Shown here piece after piece: positions 1-7,786 of a DNA stretch of 16,381 bases. The translations under genes were made by a program, and so were the position numbers. The stretch is from NCBI GenBank assembly GCA_900543875.1, contig UQSV01000039.1, forward strand, positions 1 to 16,381, given 5' to 3'. This DNA is from an uncultured Coriobacteriaceae bacterium (GTDB lineage: Bacteria > Actinomycetota > Coriobacteriia > Coriobacteriales > Atopobiaceae). Under the pieces are notes generated by a model. That model had not been told where the DNA came from, did no database searches, and saw only the letters and a program-made list of their open reading frames with translations. Each line of letters starts with the position of its first letter. The stretch's first letter is position 1.

Positions 1-61
1 CCCCGAATTGGTGCGAAGAGAATATTACCAAAGACGCGCGCCCCGTCAACCGAGATTTTCG

Positions 62-107
62 AAAAAAACTGAATCGTTTTGCGTGAAGCCCAAATCCTGC
101 ACGATTC
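62..107 (-). terminator. Probable intrinsic terminator at the end of the pyrH-to-aminotransferase operon
   Basis: Read on the minus strand, a 7-bp perfect inverted repeat (GAATCGT at 107-101 and ACGATTC at 77-71) is followed after two bases (AG) by seven consecutive T residues (68-62). It lies about 50 bases past the aminotransferase stop. The loop is long (23 nt) but can form an extra TGC/GCA pairing inside. The stem is only moderately GC-rich, so efficiency is uncertain. Bases 1-61 hold nothing else I can support. Confidence 0.55.
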
Positions 108-154
108 CACACCAGAGGAAACGCAACGCGCTCGTTATTTCGCGAGACCAACGG

Positions 155-1300
155 TTATCGGTCACTAATGCCTCGAATGAACCTCGCCAGCCGATCGAGG
201 CCAAGCGTGAGGTCTTCGTCAGAGACGCAGTACGAGAGGCGCACGTAGCCCTCCGCGCCAAAGCAGGTGCCCGGCACGAGCGCCACTCCCCCCTCGCGGA
301 TGGCCCGCTCGCAGAACTCCTCGCTGCCAACGCCAAGACCCTCGATGCTGGGAAACGCATAGAAGGCGCCCGCTGGCCTCACGAGCGGAAGCCCCATGTC
401 GGCGAGTGCCGCGCAAACTTGCTCGCGCCTGCGCTCGTAGGTCTGCCGCATGGGCTCGACGTCGCACGAAAGCGCCACGACCGCCGCGTCCTGCACGAAG
501 GCGGGGACGCTCGAGACGAGGTACTGGTGCATCTTCTCGATCTGGGTCTTGAGCGGCGTGTCTGCGGCGAGCCACCCGAGGCGCCAGCCGGTCATGGCCC
601 AGGGCTTGGAGAACGAGTCGACCACGACGGTGTGGTCGCGGCACTCGGGGTGCACCTGCGCAAACCGCTCGTAGCCCCGGGTGTAGGCGAGGCGGTTGTA
701 GACGTCGTCGCACACCACGAAGAGGCCGTGGCGCGTCTGCGCCCCGGCAACCGAGTCGAGCGACGACCGGTCGTAGACGCAGCCGGTGGGGTTGTTGGGC
801 GAGGTAATGACGATCGCCTTGGTGCGCGGGCCGATGGCGGCCTCGAGGGCGTCTGCCGCAATCTGAAAGCCGCTGGCACTCGTGTCGAGCGAGCGAACGG
901 TGCCATGTGCGGCACGGACGATGGTCTCGTAGAGGCCAAAGGCCGGCGTGGGCACGATGACCTCGTCGCCCTGGTCGAGTAGCGACATGAGCGTGGCTGC
1001 AAGCGCCTCGGTGGCGCCACAGGTGACGATGAGCTCGCCAGGCTCGTAGGAGAGGCCCTGACGCCCCATGTAGGCACTGAGGGCGCAGAGTAGCTCTGGC
1101 CTGCCGTTGTTGGGCGGATAGTGCGTGAGGCCACGCGCGAGCGAATCGCTCACGGCCGCGCGTATGGGAGCGGGCGTGTCGAATTCGGGCTCGCCCAGCG
1201 TGAGCTTGACACAGCCGGGAGTCTGGTTGGCGAGGGCCGTGAACCGGCGGATCCCGCTCGTCGCAAGACCCGCCAGGTCCTGGTTGGTTGCGAGCGCCAT
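155..1300 (-). CDS. Class I/II pyridoxal-phosphate aminotransferase (AspC/aromatic type)
   Basis: A fold-type I PLP-dependent aminotransferase that moves an amino group between an amino acid and a 2-oxo acid in the cytoplasm. Visible motifs, numbered from the start used here: LGEPEFDTP near 35-43, the substrate-side THYPPNNG near 59-66, SPNNPTG at 167-173 with the PLP-binding Asn, DDVY at 198-201, the Schiff-base lysine K232 in SFSKPWAMTGWRLGW, and a C-terminal VRLSYC carrying the carboxylate-binding Arg. The length (381 aa) is normal. It follows the proS stop by only a few bases, so it is probably the last gene of that operon. Two ATG codons are possible (1306 and 1300); I chose 1300 because AGGG at the proS stop then sits about 7 bases upstream. 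Substrate (aspartate, aromatic or branched-chain) cannot be read from sequence alone. Confidence 0.9.
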   Translation of the reverse strand: MALATNQDLAGLATSGIRRFTALANQTPGCVKLTLGEPEFDTPAPIRAAVSDSLARGLTHYPPNNGRPELLCALSAYMGRQGLSYEPGELIVTCGATEALAATLMSLLDQGDEVIVPTPAFGLYETIVRAAHGTVRSLDTSASGFQIAADALEAAIGPRTKAIVITSPNNPTGCVYDRSSLDSVAGAQTRHGLFVVCDDVYNRLAYTRGYERFAQVHPECRDHTVVVDSFSKPWAMTGWRLGWLAADTPLKTQIEKMHQYLVSSVPAFVQDAAVVALSCDVEPMRQTYERRREQVCAALADMGLPLVRPAGAFYAFPSIEGLGVGSEEFCERAIREGGVALVPGTCFGAEGYVRLSYCVSDEDLTLGLDRLARFIRGISDR

Positions 1301-1309
1301 GCGCATGCC

Positions 1310-3025
1310 CTAGGCGCGCTCGGCGAAAACGCGAGCGGCAAGCTGCGCGGCGACCTCGTCGAGCGACACCTCGGTGCGCTCGCCCGTGGCACGGACCTTG
1401 AGTTCGCAGTTGCCGTCCTTGACGGCGCGCTTGCCAAAGACCAGCTGGTAGGGGAAGCCCATAAGGTCGGCATCGGCAAACTTGACGCCGGCGCGCTCCT
1501 TACGGTCGTCGACGACGACCTCGATGCCCTCGGCGGCAAGCTGCTCGGCGACCTTCTGGGCGGCGGGCCACACGAGCTCGTCGTTGACGTCGAGCGGAAC
1601 GACGGCGACCTCGTAGGGAGCCACGGAGACGGGCCAGCTGATGCCGTTCTCGTCATTGTGCTGCTCGACGATGGCGGCCAGCGTGCGCGAGACGCCCACG
1701 CCATAGCAGCCCATGATGAGCGGCTTCTCCTTGCCGTCCTCGTCCATGAAGGTGGCGCCCATGGCCTCGGAGTACTTCGTGCCCAGTTGGAAGACCTGCG
1801 AGACCTCGATGCCGCGGGCGGCCGAGAGGGGCTTGCCGCAGTGCGGGCAGGGGTCGCCGGCGACGACGGTCACGAGGTCGGCCCAGGCGTCGGCCGCAAA
1901 GTCACGGCCCTCCTCGATGCCGGTGAGGTGGAAGCCCTCCTCGTTGGCGCCGCAGAGCCACTGGTGAGCCTGCTTGAGGCTTTCGTCGCAGACCACGCGG
2001 ATGCCTTCGGGCAGGTTGACGGGGCCAATGAAGCCCTTGTGCAGGCCAAACTTGACAAGCTCGTCTTCGTCCATGAGGTGGTACTCGCCAAAGGCGTGCT
2101 CGGCCTTGACGTCGTTGAGCTCGTGGTCACCGGGAACGAGGACGAGCGTCGGGGTGCCCTCCCCATCGACGAGGCACAGGGACTTAACGGTGGCCTTCGT
2201 GGGAACGCCAAAGAAGGCCGCAACCTCATCGATGGTGCCGCAGCCGGGCGTGGCGACCTTGGTGAGGCTGCCGTCGCCCGGGCCGGCGATGACGGCGACG
2301 GTGGTCGAGGCGGCCTCGTCGTCGGCCGCGAAGCCGCAGTCGTCGCAGTAGACGAGGCTGGCCTCGCCCGCGTCGGCGAGGGCCATGTACTCGACGGAGG
2401 TGTCGCCGCCGATCTCGCCGCAGTCGGCGACGACGGGAAGGGCCTTGAGGCCGCAGCGCACGCAGATGTTGGCGTAGGCGGCCTTCATCTTGTCGTACTC
2501 CTCCTGCAGGCTCTCCTGCGTGGCGGAGAAGCTGTAGGCGTCCTTCATGATGAACTCGCGGCCGCGCATGAGGCCGTAGCGGGGACGGAACTCGTCGCGG
2601 AATTTGTCCTGGATGTGGTAGAGGTTGACCGGCAGCTGCTTGTAGCTGCGCAGCTCGTTGCGCACGAGGGCCGTGATGGTCTCCTCGTGGGTGGGGCCCA
2701 GGACGAACTCGCGCTCGTGGCGGTCGTTGAAGCGGATGAGCTCCTTGCCATAGGCGTCGATGCGGCCGCTCTGGCGCCAGAGGTCGGCGTCGACCATGAT
2801 CGGCATCATGAGCTCCTGGGCGCCGGCGGCGTCCATCTCGTCGCGGACGATGTCCTCGATCTTGCGGATGGAGCGCCAGGCGAGCGGCAGGTAGGTGTAG
2901 AGGCCCGCGGCCTCCTTGCGGATCATGCCGGCGCGAAGCAGCAGGCGGTGGCTCGCGAGCTCGGCCTCCGCCGGGTCCTCCTTGAGCGTGGGGGCGTAGA
3001 GGCGGCTCATCATCATGGGCTTCAT
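1310..3025 (-). CDS. proS: Prolyl-tRNA synthetase, bacterial type 1 with editing insertion
   Basis: Charges tRNA-Pro with proline in the cytoplasm. The 571-aa length fits the bacterial (type 1) form. Class II core motifs are visible: motif 1 around 45-77 (LPLAW...ELMMPIM), the GPTHEE loop at 110-115, motif 2 around 143-166 (RDEFRPRYGLMRGREFIMKD) and motif 3 around 438-454 (MGCYGVGVSRTL). Between motifs 2 and 3 lies a YbaK-like insertion, about 230-390, that normally hydrolyses Ala-tRNA-Pro; K281 in ATVKSL matches its conserved lysine. The anticodon-binding domain occupies about 470-571. Cysteine pairs at 188/191, 227/230 and 393/396 resemble those of family members. The ATG has a good ribosome site, AAGGAAGGA, shortly upstream. 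It sits 116 bases after ispG, and the aminotransferase follows it closely. Confidence 0.97.
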   Translation of the reverse strand: MKPMMMSRLYAPTLKEDPAEAELASHRLLLRAGMIRKEAAGLYTYLPLAWRSIRKIEDIVRDEMDAAGAQELMMPIMVDADLWRQSGRIDAYGKELIRFNDRHEREFVLGPTHEETITALVRNELRSYKQLPVNLYHIQDKFRDEFRPRYGLMRGREFIMKDAYSFSATQESLQEEYDKMKAAYANICVRCGLKALPVVADCGEIGGDTSVEYMALADAGEASLVYCDDCGFAADDEAASTTVAVIAGPGDGSLTKVATPGCGTIDEVAAFFGVPTKATVKSLCLVDGEGTPTLVLVPGDHELNDVKAEHAFGEYHLMDEDELVKFGLHKGFIGPVNLPEGIRVVCDESLKQAHQWLCGANEEGFHLTGIEEGRDFAADAWADLVTVVAGDPCPHCGKPLSAARGIEVSQVFQLGTKYSEAMGATFMDEDGKEKPLIMGCYGVGVSRTLAAIVEQHNDENGISWPVSVAPYEVAVVPLDVNDELVWPAAQKVAEQLAAEGIEVVVDDRKERAGVKFADADLMGFPYQLVFGKRAVKDGNCELKVRATGERTEVSLDEVAAQLAARVFAERA

Positions 3026-3141
3026 GTGGTTCCTTCCTTAGGGGCGGCCGTGCGGCCACCACGATGCAACTGATTCATCTTAGCGCGAATGCACACCGAC
3101 CAAGCATCGGGTGCCCGGCTGGGCGTTCCCTGCCGCCTGGG
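3026..3141 (-). promoter_or_regulatory. ispG-proS intergenic region with stem-loop and weak promoter candidate
   Basis: This 116-base gap is the longest inside the pyrH-to-aminotransferase operon. On the minus strand a stem-loop at 3060-3043 (GGTGGCC, loop GCAC, GGCCGCC, with one U-G pair) sits directly upstream of the proS ribosome site. Further upstream, TAAGAT preceded at about 15-16 bases by TTGGTC could be a weak secondary promoter for proS. There is no T-tract after the hairpin, so I do not call it a terminator. A T-box was considered and not supported: no T-box bulge sequence is visible. Confidence 0.3.
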
Positions 3142-4245
3142 CTACTCGAAGCGTGCCTCGATCTCTGCGAAGAGCTCGTCGACGATGCGGTCCTCGGGCA
3201 CCTTGCGAAGGGTTTCGCCACCCGCGATGAGCAGGCCCGTCCCCTGGCCGCAGGCGACACCGATGTCTGCGCCGCGCGCCTCGCCCGGGCCGTTCACGAC
3301 GCAGCCCATCACGGCGACGGAGATGGGGGCACGCACGGCCTGGAGCCTACGCTCGACCTCTCCCGCGATCTCGATGAGATTGACCTGGCAGCGTCCGCAG
3401 GTGGGGCAGCTCACGAGCTCCGGCGTGCGGCGGCGCATCCCCAGAGACTGGAGCAGTTCCCATGCAACGGGCACCTCCTCGGTGGGAGGCGCGGTGAGCG
3501 AGAGGCGCATCGTGTCGCCGATGCCCTCGGAGAGCAGCACCGCAAGGGCGCTCACGTTCTTGACCGTGCCCTGGCGCACGGTGCCCGCCTCGGTGACGCC
3601 CAGGTGCAGCGGCACGTGCGGCAGCTCGCGCGAGAGCTCGCGGTTGGTGAGGATGGTCGCCGGGACGTCGTGGACCTTGGCGGAAAGCACGATGTCGCCA
3701 AAGCCGCGCTCCTCGAAGTGGCGCACGAACGACACGGCGCTCTGGACCAGCTTCTGTGGCTGCGTGAGGTCCTCGCGCACGTCAATCGCCTTGTCGAGCG
3801 AGCCCGCGTTCACGCCGATGCGTATGGGGATGCCCGCCTCGCCCGCGGCGTCGATGACGGCGTCGACCTTGTCGAACGAGCCGATGTTGCCGGGGTTGAT
3901 GCGCAGCCCGGAGGCGCCGCGGCGGGCGGCCTCGATGGCAAGGCGGTGGTCGAAGTGGATGTCTGCCACGACGGGCAGGGGCGAGCTGGCGCAGATCTCG
4001 CCAAAGCCGTCGAGGGCATCCGCGTGGGGAATCGCGACGCGCACGATCTCGCAGCCAAGGGCCTCGAGGTCATGAATCTGGGCGAGCGTCGAGGCGGGTT
4101 CGGTGGTCTTGGTGGTGCACATGGACTGCACCGAGACGGGGGCGCCGCCACCAACGGCGACGCTGCCCACGTGCACCTGGTGGGTGAGCTCGCGCGGCAG
4201 GGGCTTCTCGGACGTGCTGCGCGAGTTGGGACGAAGGTCGATCAT
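3142..4245 (-). CDS. ispG: 4-hydroxy-3-methylbut-2-enyl diphosphate synthase (MEP pathway)
   Basis: IspG (GcpE) reductively opens methylerythritol cyclodiphosphate to HMBPP, the second-to-last step of the non-mevalonate isoprenoid route. The 367-aa protein has the N-terminal TIM-barrel signature (VQSMCTTKT at 39-47, ADIHFDHRLA at 94-103, LRINPGNIG at 114-122). The C-terminal [4Fe-4S] cluster ligands C280 and C283 (SCPTCGRCQ), C315 and E322 (MGCVVNGPGEA) are spaced exactly as in the E. coli enzyme. The start ATG is 6 bases after the rseP stop, and its ribosome site GGGAGG lies in the last codons of rseP, which argues for coupled expression. Together with dxr three genes' span upstream, it places two MEP enzymes around the S2P protease, a common actinobacterial layout. 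Confidence 0.97.
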   Translation of the reverse strand: MIDLRPNSRSTSEKPLPRELTHQVHVGSVAVGGGAPVSVQSMCTTKTTEPASTLAQIHDLEALGCEIVRVAIPHADALDGFGEICASSPLPVVADIHFDHRLAIEAARRGASGLRINPGNIGSFDKVDAVIDAAGEAGIPIRIGVNAGSLDKAIDVREDLTQPQKLVQSAVSFVRHFEERGFGDIVLSAKVHDVPATILTNRELSRELPHVPLHLGVTEAGTVRQGTVKNVSALAVLLSEGIGDTMRLSLTAPPTEEVPVAWELLQSLGMRRRTPELVSCPTCGRCQVNLIEIAGEVERRLQAVRAPISVAVMGCVVNGPGEARGADIGVACGQGTGLLIAGGETLRKVPEDRIVDELFAEIEARFE

Positions 4246-4251
4246 GTGTCG

Positions 4252-5643
4252 CTAGCCTCCCATGACAAAGCGAACGATGTCTTGGCGAAGAACCGCCACG
4301 AAGAGCATGAGCGCCAGAACGAGCCCGAGGTAGGACAGGAAATTCTGGGCCCTCTGCGGAACGGGCCTGCGAATGACGAGGCCAATGACCTCGATGAGGA
4401 GCTTTCCTCCGTCGAGCGGGGGGATGGGGATGAGGTTCATGATGCCGAGCGACATCGAGATGCCCGCCATGAGGAACAGGAAGCTCTGGGCGCCAGACTC
4501 GGCGGCCTGCGAGGCCATGACCGAGATGCCCACGATAGAGGTCGACTGCGAGACGACCTCAGCGGTGTGCGCTGGCTGAAAGAGTTGGGCCACGAAGCCG
4601 ACGGTCTGCGTGAGATAACTCCACCCGATGCCGAGCGACTGCGCGGGAGAGGGTTGGACAACCTCGGTGCTGGCGGTGACGCCAAAGGCCTGGGCGCCAG
4701 CGGCGTCGGCAGGCTCGACGGTGAGGTCGAGGCGCTCTCCCCCACGCTCGACGACGATGTTAAAGGCCGCGCCGGCCTGCATCTGCGCGTGCAGCTCGTC
4801 TCCCATGTCCTCCCAGGTGGAGACCTCCTTGCCCGCAACCGAGACGATCGTGTCTTGCTCCTGGACGCCTGAGGCCTCGGCGAGCGAGCCCTGCTCGACG
4901 CCACCAATGATCGGGACGTTCTGAGCCACCGCGATGCCGCCGACGGAGAAGACGCCCACGATGAGCGCCATGCCCACAATGAGGTTCACGAGGGGACCCG
5001 CGACGAGCGTGACCACGCGCGCGAGAAACCCCTTTCCCTGGTAGGTGTGGGAGCGCTCGGCCTCAAGCAGCGCCTCGGCGCCACCTTGGGGCAGCGCATG
5101 GGGCTCGCCCGCCTTGGTTGAGCCGGGCAGGGAGAAGTCGTGCCCCGAGTCGAAGGCCGTGAGCAGGTTGATGTCGCGCTCGACGGTCTGTACGGACGCG
5201 GGCCAGTCCTTCTGGCTGGGACGCTCCCCAGCCGCCTCATCGAAGTACGGCTCGACACTTGCCCAGTCGCACAGGACCTGGAGCTGGGCGCAGAGCTCCT
5301 CGACATTGCAGCCAAGCTCAGAGGCGAGGTCGTCAATCCGCACGCGCCCGTGCGCGGCGATCGCGGCCAGCGCGCGCGTGGCGAGGTCTGAGGTTGCGCC
5401 CTCCATACCGCAGATGCGGTTGTAGCCACCTAGCAGTATGGGCGTGACGCCCACCTCGGTGCCATGGTCGGCGCTCTTGTGGGACAGCCTCCAGCGGCAG
5501 GGCATGCCAAGGAAGAACTCGGTGACGCGCATGCCAAACGCGCGTGCGGCGACGTAGTGGCCGCCCTCGTGCAGGAAGACAAGGGCGCTCAGCATGAGGG
5601 CGCCCCAAAAGATGGCCGACAGCGCCCCTACGAGCGCGCTCAT
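4252..5643 (-). CDS. rseP: RseP/Rip1-family site-2 intramembrane zinc metalloprotease with unusual insertion
   Basis: Membrane protease of the S2P (M50) family, which cuts substrates such as anti-sigma factors or signal-peptide remnants inside the membrane. From the ATG at 5643 it has 463 residues: transmembrane segment 1 with the zinc motif HEGGH at 25-29, the membrane-reentrant region to about 75, a segment with VAGPLVNLIVG at 214-224 in TM2, one PDZ domain about 243-312, TM3 with the conserved PPLDGGKLL (D411, third zinc ligand) at 408-416, and a last TM about 436-452. Between 82 and about 200 is an extra hydrophilic insertion whose 88-136 part looks like a winged-helix fold (ALAAIAAHGRVRIDDLASEL). 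The reading frame stays open 65 codons further upstream, but that part lies inside dxr and is not protein-like. The chosen ATG overlaps the dxr stop as ATGA. Confidence 0.93.
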   Translation of the reverse strand: MSALVGALSAIFWGALMLSALVFLHEGGHYVAARAFGMRVTEFFLGMPCRWRLSHKSADHGTEVGVTPILLGGYNRICGMEGATSDLATRALAAIAAHGRVRIDDLASELGCNVEELCAQLQVLCDWASVEPYFDEAAGERPSQKDWPASVQTVERDINLLTAFDSGHDFSLPGSTKAGEPHALPQGGAEALLEAERSHTYQGKGFLARVVTLVAGPLVNLIVGMALIVGVFSVGGIAVAQNVPIIGGVEQGSLAEASGVQEQDTIVSVAGKEVSTWEDMGDELHAQMQAGAAFNIVVERGGERLDLTVEPADAAGAQAFGVTASTEVVQPSPAQSLGIGWSYLTQTVGFVAQLFQPAHTAEVVSQSTSIVGISVMASQAAESGAQSFLFLMAGISMSLGIMNLIPIPPLDGGKLLIEVIGLVIRRPVPQRAQNFLSYLGLVLALMLFVAVLRQDIVRFVMGG

Positions 5644-6836
5644 GCAAGCTCCGAGACGAACCCGCGGGCACGCTCGCGGGCGAGCGCGTCGACCTCGGCG
5701 ATCTGCTCGAGACTCGTGAGACTCTCCACGCTCGTGGCGTCCATGACGCGCTCGACGATGCGGTCGATGTCGCAGAAGCCGCAGCGGTCCTGACGGAACG
5801 CCTCGTTGGCGACCTCGTTGGCCGCGTTCATCGCGCACGGCAGGGTGCCGCCGGTGCGGCCGGCCTCAAGGGCGAGGTCAAGGCAGCGGAAGGCGCCGCG
5901 GTCGGGCGCGGCGAAGGTGAGAGGCTCGCTCGAGCGCCAGTCGACATGCGTCGCGGGTGAGTCCCAACGCTCGGGATAGCTGAGGGCGTACTGGATGGCG
6001 ACGCGCATGTCGGAAGGGCCGAGCTGGGCCTTGACCGAGCCGTCTGCAAACTCGACGGCGGAGTGGATCTTGCTCTGGCGGTGCACGAGCACCTCGACGT
6101 CGTCGATGGCGACGTCGAACAGGTGGTGCGCCTCGATAACCTCGAGGCCCTTGTTCATGAGAGTCGCGCAGTCGATCGTGATCTTGGCACCCATCTTCCA
6201 GGTGGGGTGGGCCAGCGCCTCGGCGGCCGTCACGCCCTCGAGCTGCTCGCGGGTTCGGCCAAAGAACGGGCCTCCCGAGCACGTGAGCCATATCTTGTGT
6301 AGGTCACGGCGGCGCTCGCCAACGAGGCACTGGTAGATGGCGTTGTGCTCGGAGTCGACAGGCAGCACGCGTCCGGGCTTGGCGAGCGGCATGAGCAGCC
6401 CGCCGCCAATGACGAGGGCCTCCTTGTTGGCGGGGGCCCAGATCTTGCCGGCGGCAAGTGCCGCGTGGCTCGCCCAGATGCCGGCCTCCCCCACCACGGC
6501 AACGAGCACGCAGTCGACATCGGGCAAGGTGGCGAGGCGCGTCACGGCATCCTCGCCAAAGTCAAGCTCACAGCCTTGCGGCAACTCGGCGAGCGCGGGG
6601 TCGTTGCGACGGGCCTCGTCGGCAATAGCGGCATGGGCTACGCCAAACTCGCGCGCGACGGAGACGAGCTTGGCAGCCGACGAGTTGACGGCCACGGCGG
6701 TGAGCGCGAGCTTGTCAGGGTGCATGCGGATGACGTCGAGCGTCTGGGTGCCAATCGAGCCAGAACAGCCAAGGAGCGCCACGCGAAGCGGGCGCTCCCT
6801 CACGGTCGAGCTCGAGGTGTCCTCGAAGATGTTCAC
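5640..6836 (-). CDS. dxr: 1-deoxy-D-xylulose 5-phosphate reductoisomerase
   Basis: Converts DXP to methylerythritol phosphate with NADPH, the committed step of the MEP isoprenoid pathway. The 398-aa protein shows an N-terminal Rossmann segment with GCSGSIGTQTLDV at 23-35 (usual form GSTGSIG), ANKEALV at 136-142, metal ligands D161 and E163 in VDSEHNAIYQ and E232 in MNKGLEVIEAH, the substrate loop TCSGGPFF at 185-192, and VHRQSKIHSAVEF at 251-263 (R where most homologues have P). The start is a GTG at 6836 overlapping the cdsA stop (GTGA) with a purine-rich GGGGGGA just upstream. An in-frame ATG at 7067 is rejected because it lies deep in cdsA and gives non-conserved sequence. The stop overlaps the rseP start. 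Confidence 0.96.
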   Translation of the reverse strand: MNIFEDTSSSTVRERPLRVALLGCSGSIGTQTLDVIRMHPDKLALTAVAVNSSAAKLVSVAREFGVAHAAIADEARRNDPALAELPQGCELDFGEDAVTRLATLPDVDCVLVAVVGEAGIWASHAALAAGKIWAPANKEALVIGGGLLMPLAKPGRVLPVDSEHNAIYQCLVGERRRDLHKIWLTCSGGPFFGRTREQLEGVTAAEALAHPTWKMGAKITIDCATLMNKGLEVIEAHHLFDVAIDDVEVLVHRQSKIHSAVEFADGSVKAQLGPSDMRVAIQYALSYPERWDSPATHVDWRSSEPLTFAAPDRGAFRCLDLALEAGRTGGTLPCAMNAANEVANEAFRQDRCGFCDIDRIVERVMDATSVESLTSLEQIAEVDALARERARGFVSELA

Positions 6837-7786
6837 AGAATCCCCCCGAAGTGCAAGATGAAGTAGGTGGTCATGCAGGCAAAGAGCATGGAGTCCGAGC
6901 GGTCGAGCAAGCCGCCGTGACCCGGGATGAGGTTGCCCGAGTCCTTGACGCCAACCGAGCGCTTGAGACGACTCTCGAACAGGTCGCCGATGACGCCCGC
7001 AAGGCCGCTCGCGACTCCGGCGAGCAGAGCGAGCGGCAGCGGGATGGACCGAACGCCAAGGCCCCACACGATGGCCCAGACAATGCAGGAGCCAACGAGG
7101 CCGCCAACGAGCCCCTCGACGCTCTTGTTGGGTGAGATGCGCGGTGCCAGCTTGTGGCGACCGAAGCGCGAGCCCACGAGGTAGGCGAAGGCGTCGTTGA
7201 CCCAGACCGATCCCATAGTGCCCAGCGTGAGCAGGGCGCCCTCGAGGCCGGGGTCGCAGGCCCTAATCGTCACGACGGACGAGAAGAGCAGACCCGTGTA
7301 TGCTGCGCCAAAGACCGTGATGGCGGCGTCCGCGACGCTCGCGCGCGGCGTGAGCACGTACCAGACGCCCACGGCGAGCATGAGCAGCAGCGTGATACCC
7401 GTCTCGGCCTCGGGCCTGGCGAGGGCGCCCAGCGGGTACAGGATGATAGCGAACAGGCCGATGAACTCGTTGGGCATGCGGCCGGCGAGCCTCACCATGC
7501 GGAAGAACTCGGAGCCACACAGCCATGCCATCGCGGAGACGAGCAGCGTGGTGGGGATGCGGCCCCAGAAGAGGCACGCGAGAATCACGAGGGCGTAGAC
7601 GAGGCCCGAGGTGGTTCTCGTCAGGAGCTTCTCGGTCCAGCTGCGGGCGCGCTGACTCTTGAGCGTGCCCGCCACGCGCTCGCCCTCGTGAGCCTCGCGG
7701 TGACGCTCAATGCTGTCGGAGGCGGCGTCGATGGTCTTGGGCGTGGGCTTGCGGGAGCGCGCATCGGTGTTGGGGGAATTGGCCAC
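6833..7786 (-). CDS. cdsA: Phosphatidate cytidylyltransferase (CDP-diacylglycerol synthase)
   Basis: Integral membrane enzyme making CDP-diacylglycerol from CTP and phosphatidic acid, the branch point of phospholipid synthesis. The 317-aa product has a roughly 50-residue charged, cytoplasmic-looking N-terminus, then about eight hydrophobic segments (first near 60-77, last near 300-316). Family signatures are clear: WVNDAFAYLVGSRFGRHKLAP at 195-215 followed by ISPNKSVEG, and the C-terminal CdsA signature SRLKRSVGVKDSGNLIPGHGG..DRSDS at 272-299, with metal and CTP-binding Asp residues. The start is a GTG sharing one base with the uppS stop (TAGTG); the frame opens further upstream only inside uppS. 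The stop overlaps the dxr start by 3 bases. Translational coupling through uppS-cdsA-dxr-rseP is likely. Confidence 0.95.
   Translation of the reverse strand: MANSPNTDARSRKPTPKTIDAASDSIERHREAHEGERVAGTLKSQRARSWTEKLLTRTTSGLVYALVILACLFWGRIPTTLLVSAMAWLCGSEFFRMVRLAGRMPNEFIGLFAIILYPLGALARPEAETGITLLLMLAVGVWYVLTPRASVADAAITVFGAAYTGLLFSSVVTIRACDPGLEGALLTLGTMGSVWVNDAFAYLVGSRFGRHKLAPRISPNKSVEGLVGGLVGSCIVWAIVWGLGVRSIPLPLALLAGVASGLAGVIGDLFESRLKRSVGVKDSGNLIPGHGGLLDRSDSMLFACMTTYFILHFGGIL

Noticed and set aside
8..982. A 324-codon plus-strand open frame opposite the aminotransferase
   Set aside because: The opposite strand carries all expected PLP-enzyme motifs; the plus-strand product is Arg/Ala/Val-rich and unrecognisable.
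1121..3073. A 650-codon open frame on the plus strand opposite proS
   Set aside because: It is antisense to a clearly recognised proS, and its translation is low-complexity (Val, Leu, Asp, Gly, Ala, His rich), as expected from the complement of GC-rich codons. No family motif is seen.
3026..3141. T-box riboswitch for proS
   Set aside because: The gap is too short and shows no T-box consensus or anticodon-bearing stem followed by a terminator.
3064..4872. A 602-codon open frame on the plus strand opposite ispG and rseP
   Set aside because: Same reason: a shadow of real minus-strand genes, rich in Asp/Gly/Ala/His/Arg and without recognisable motifs or a credible promoter.
5644..5838. N-terminal extension of rseP
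   Set aside because: The 65 extra codons overlap dxr and are Arg-rich with no membrane or signal character; the ATG at 5643 overlapping the dxr stop gives the family-typical start.
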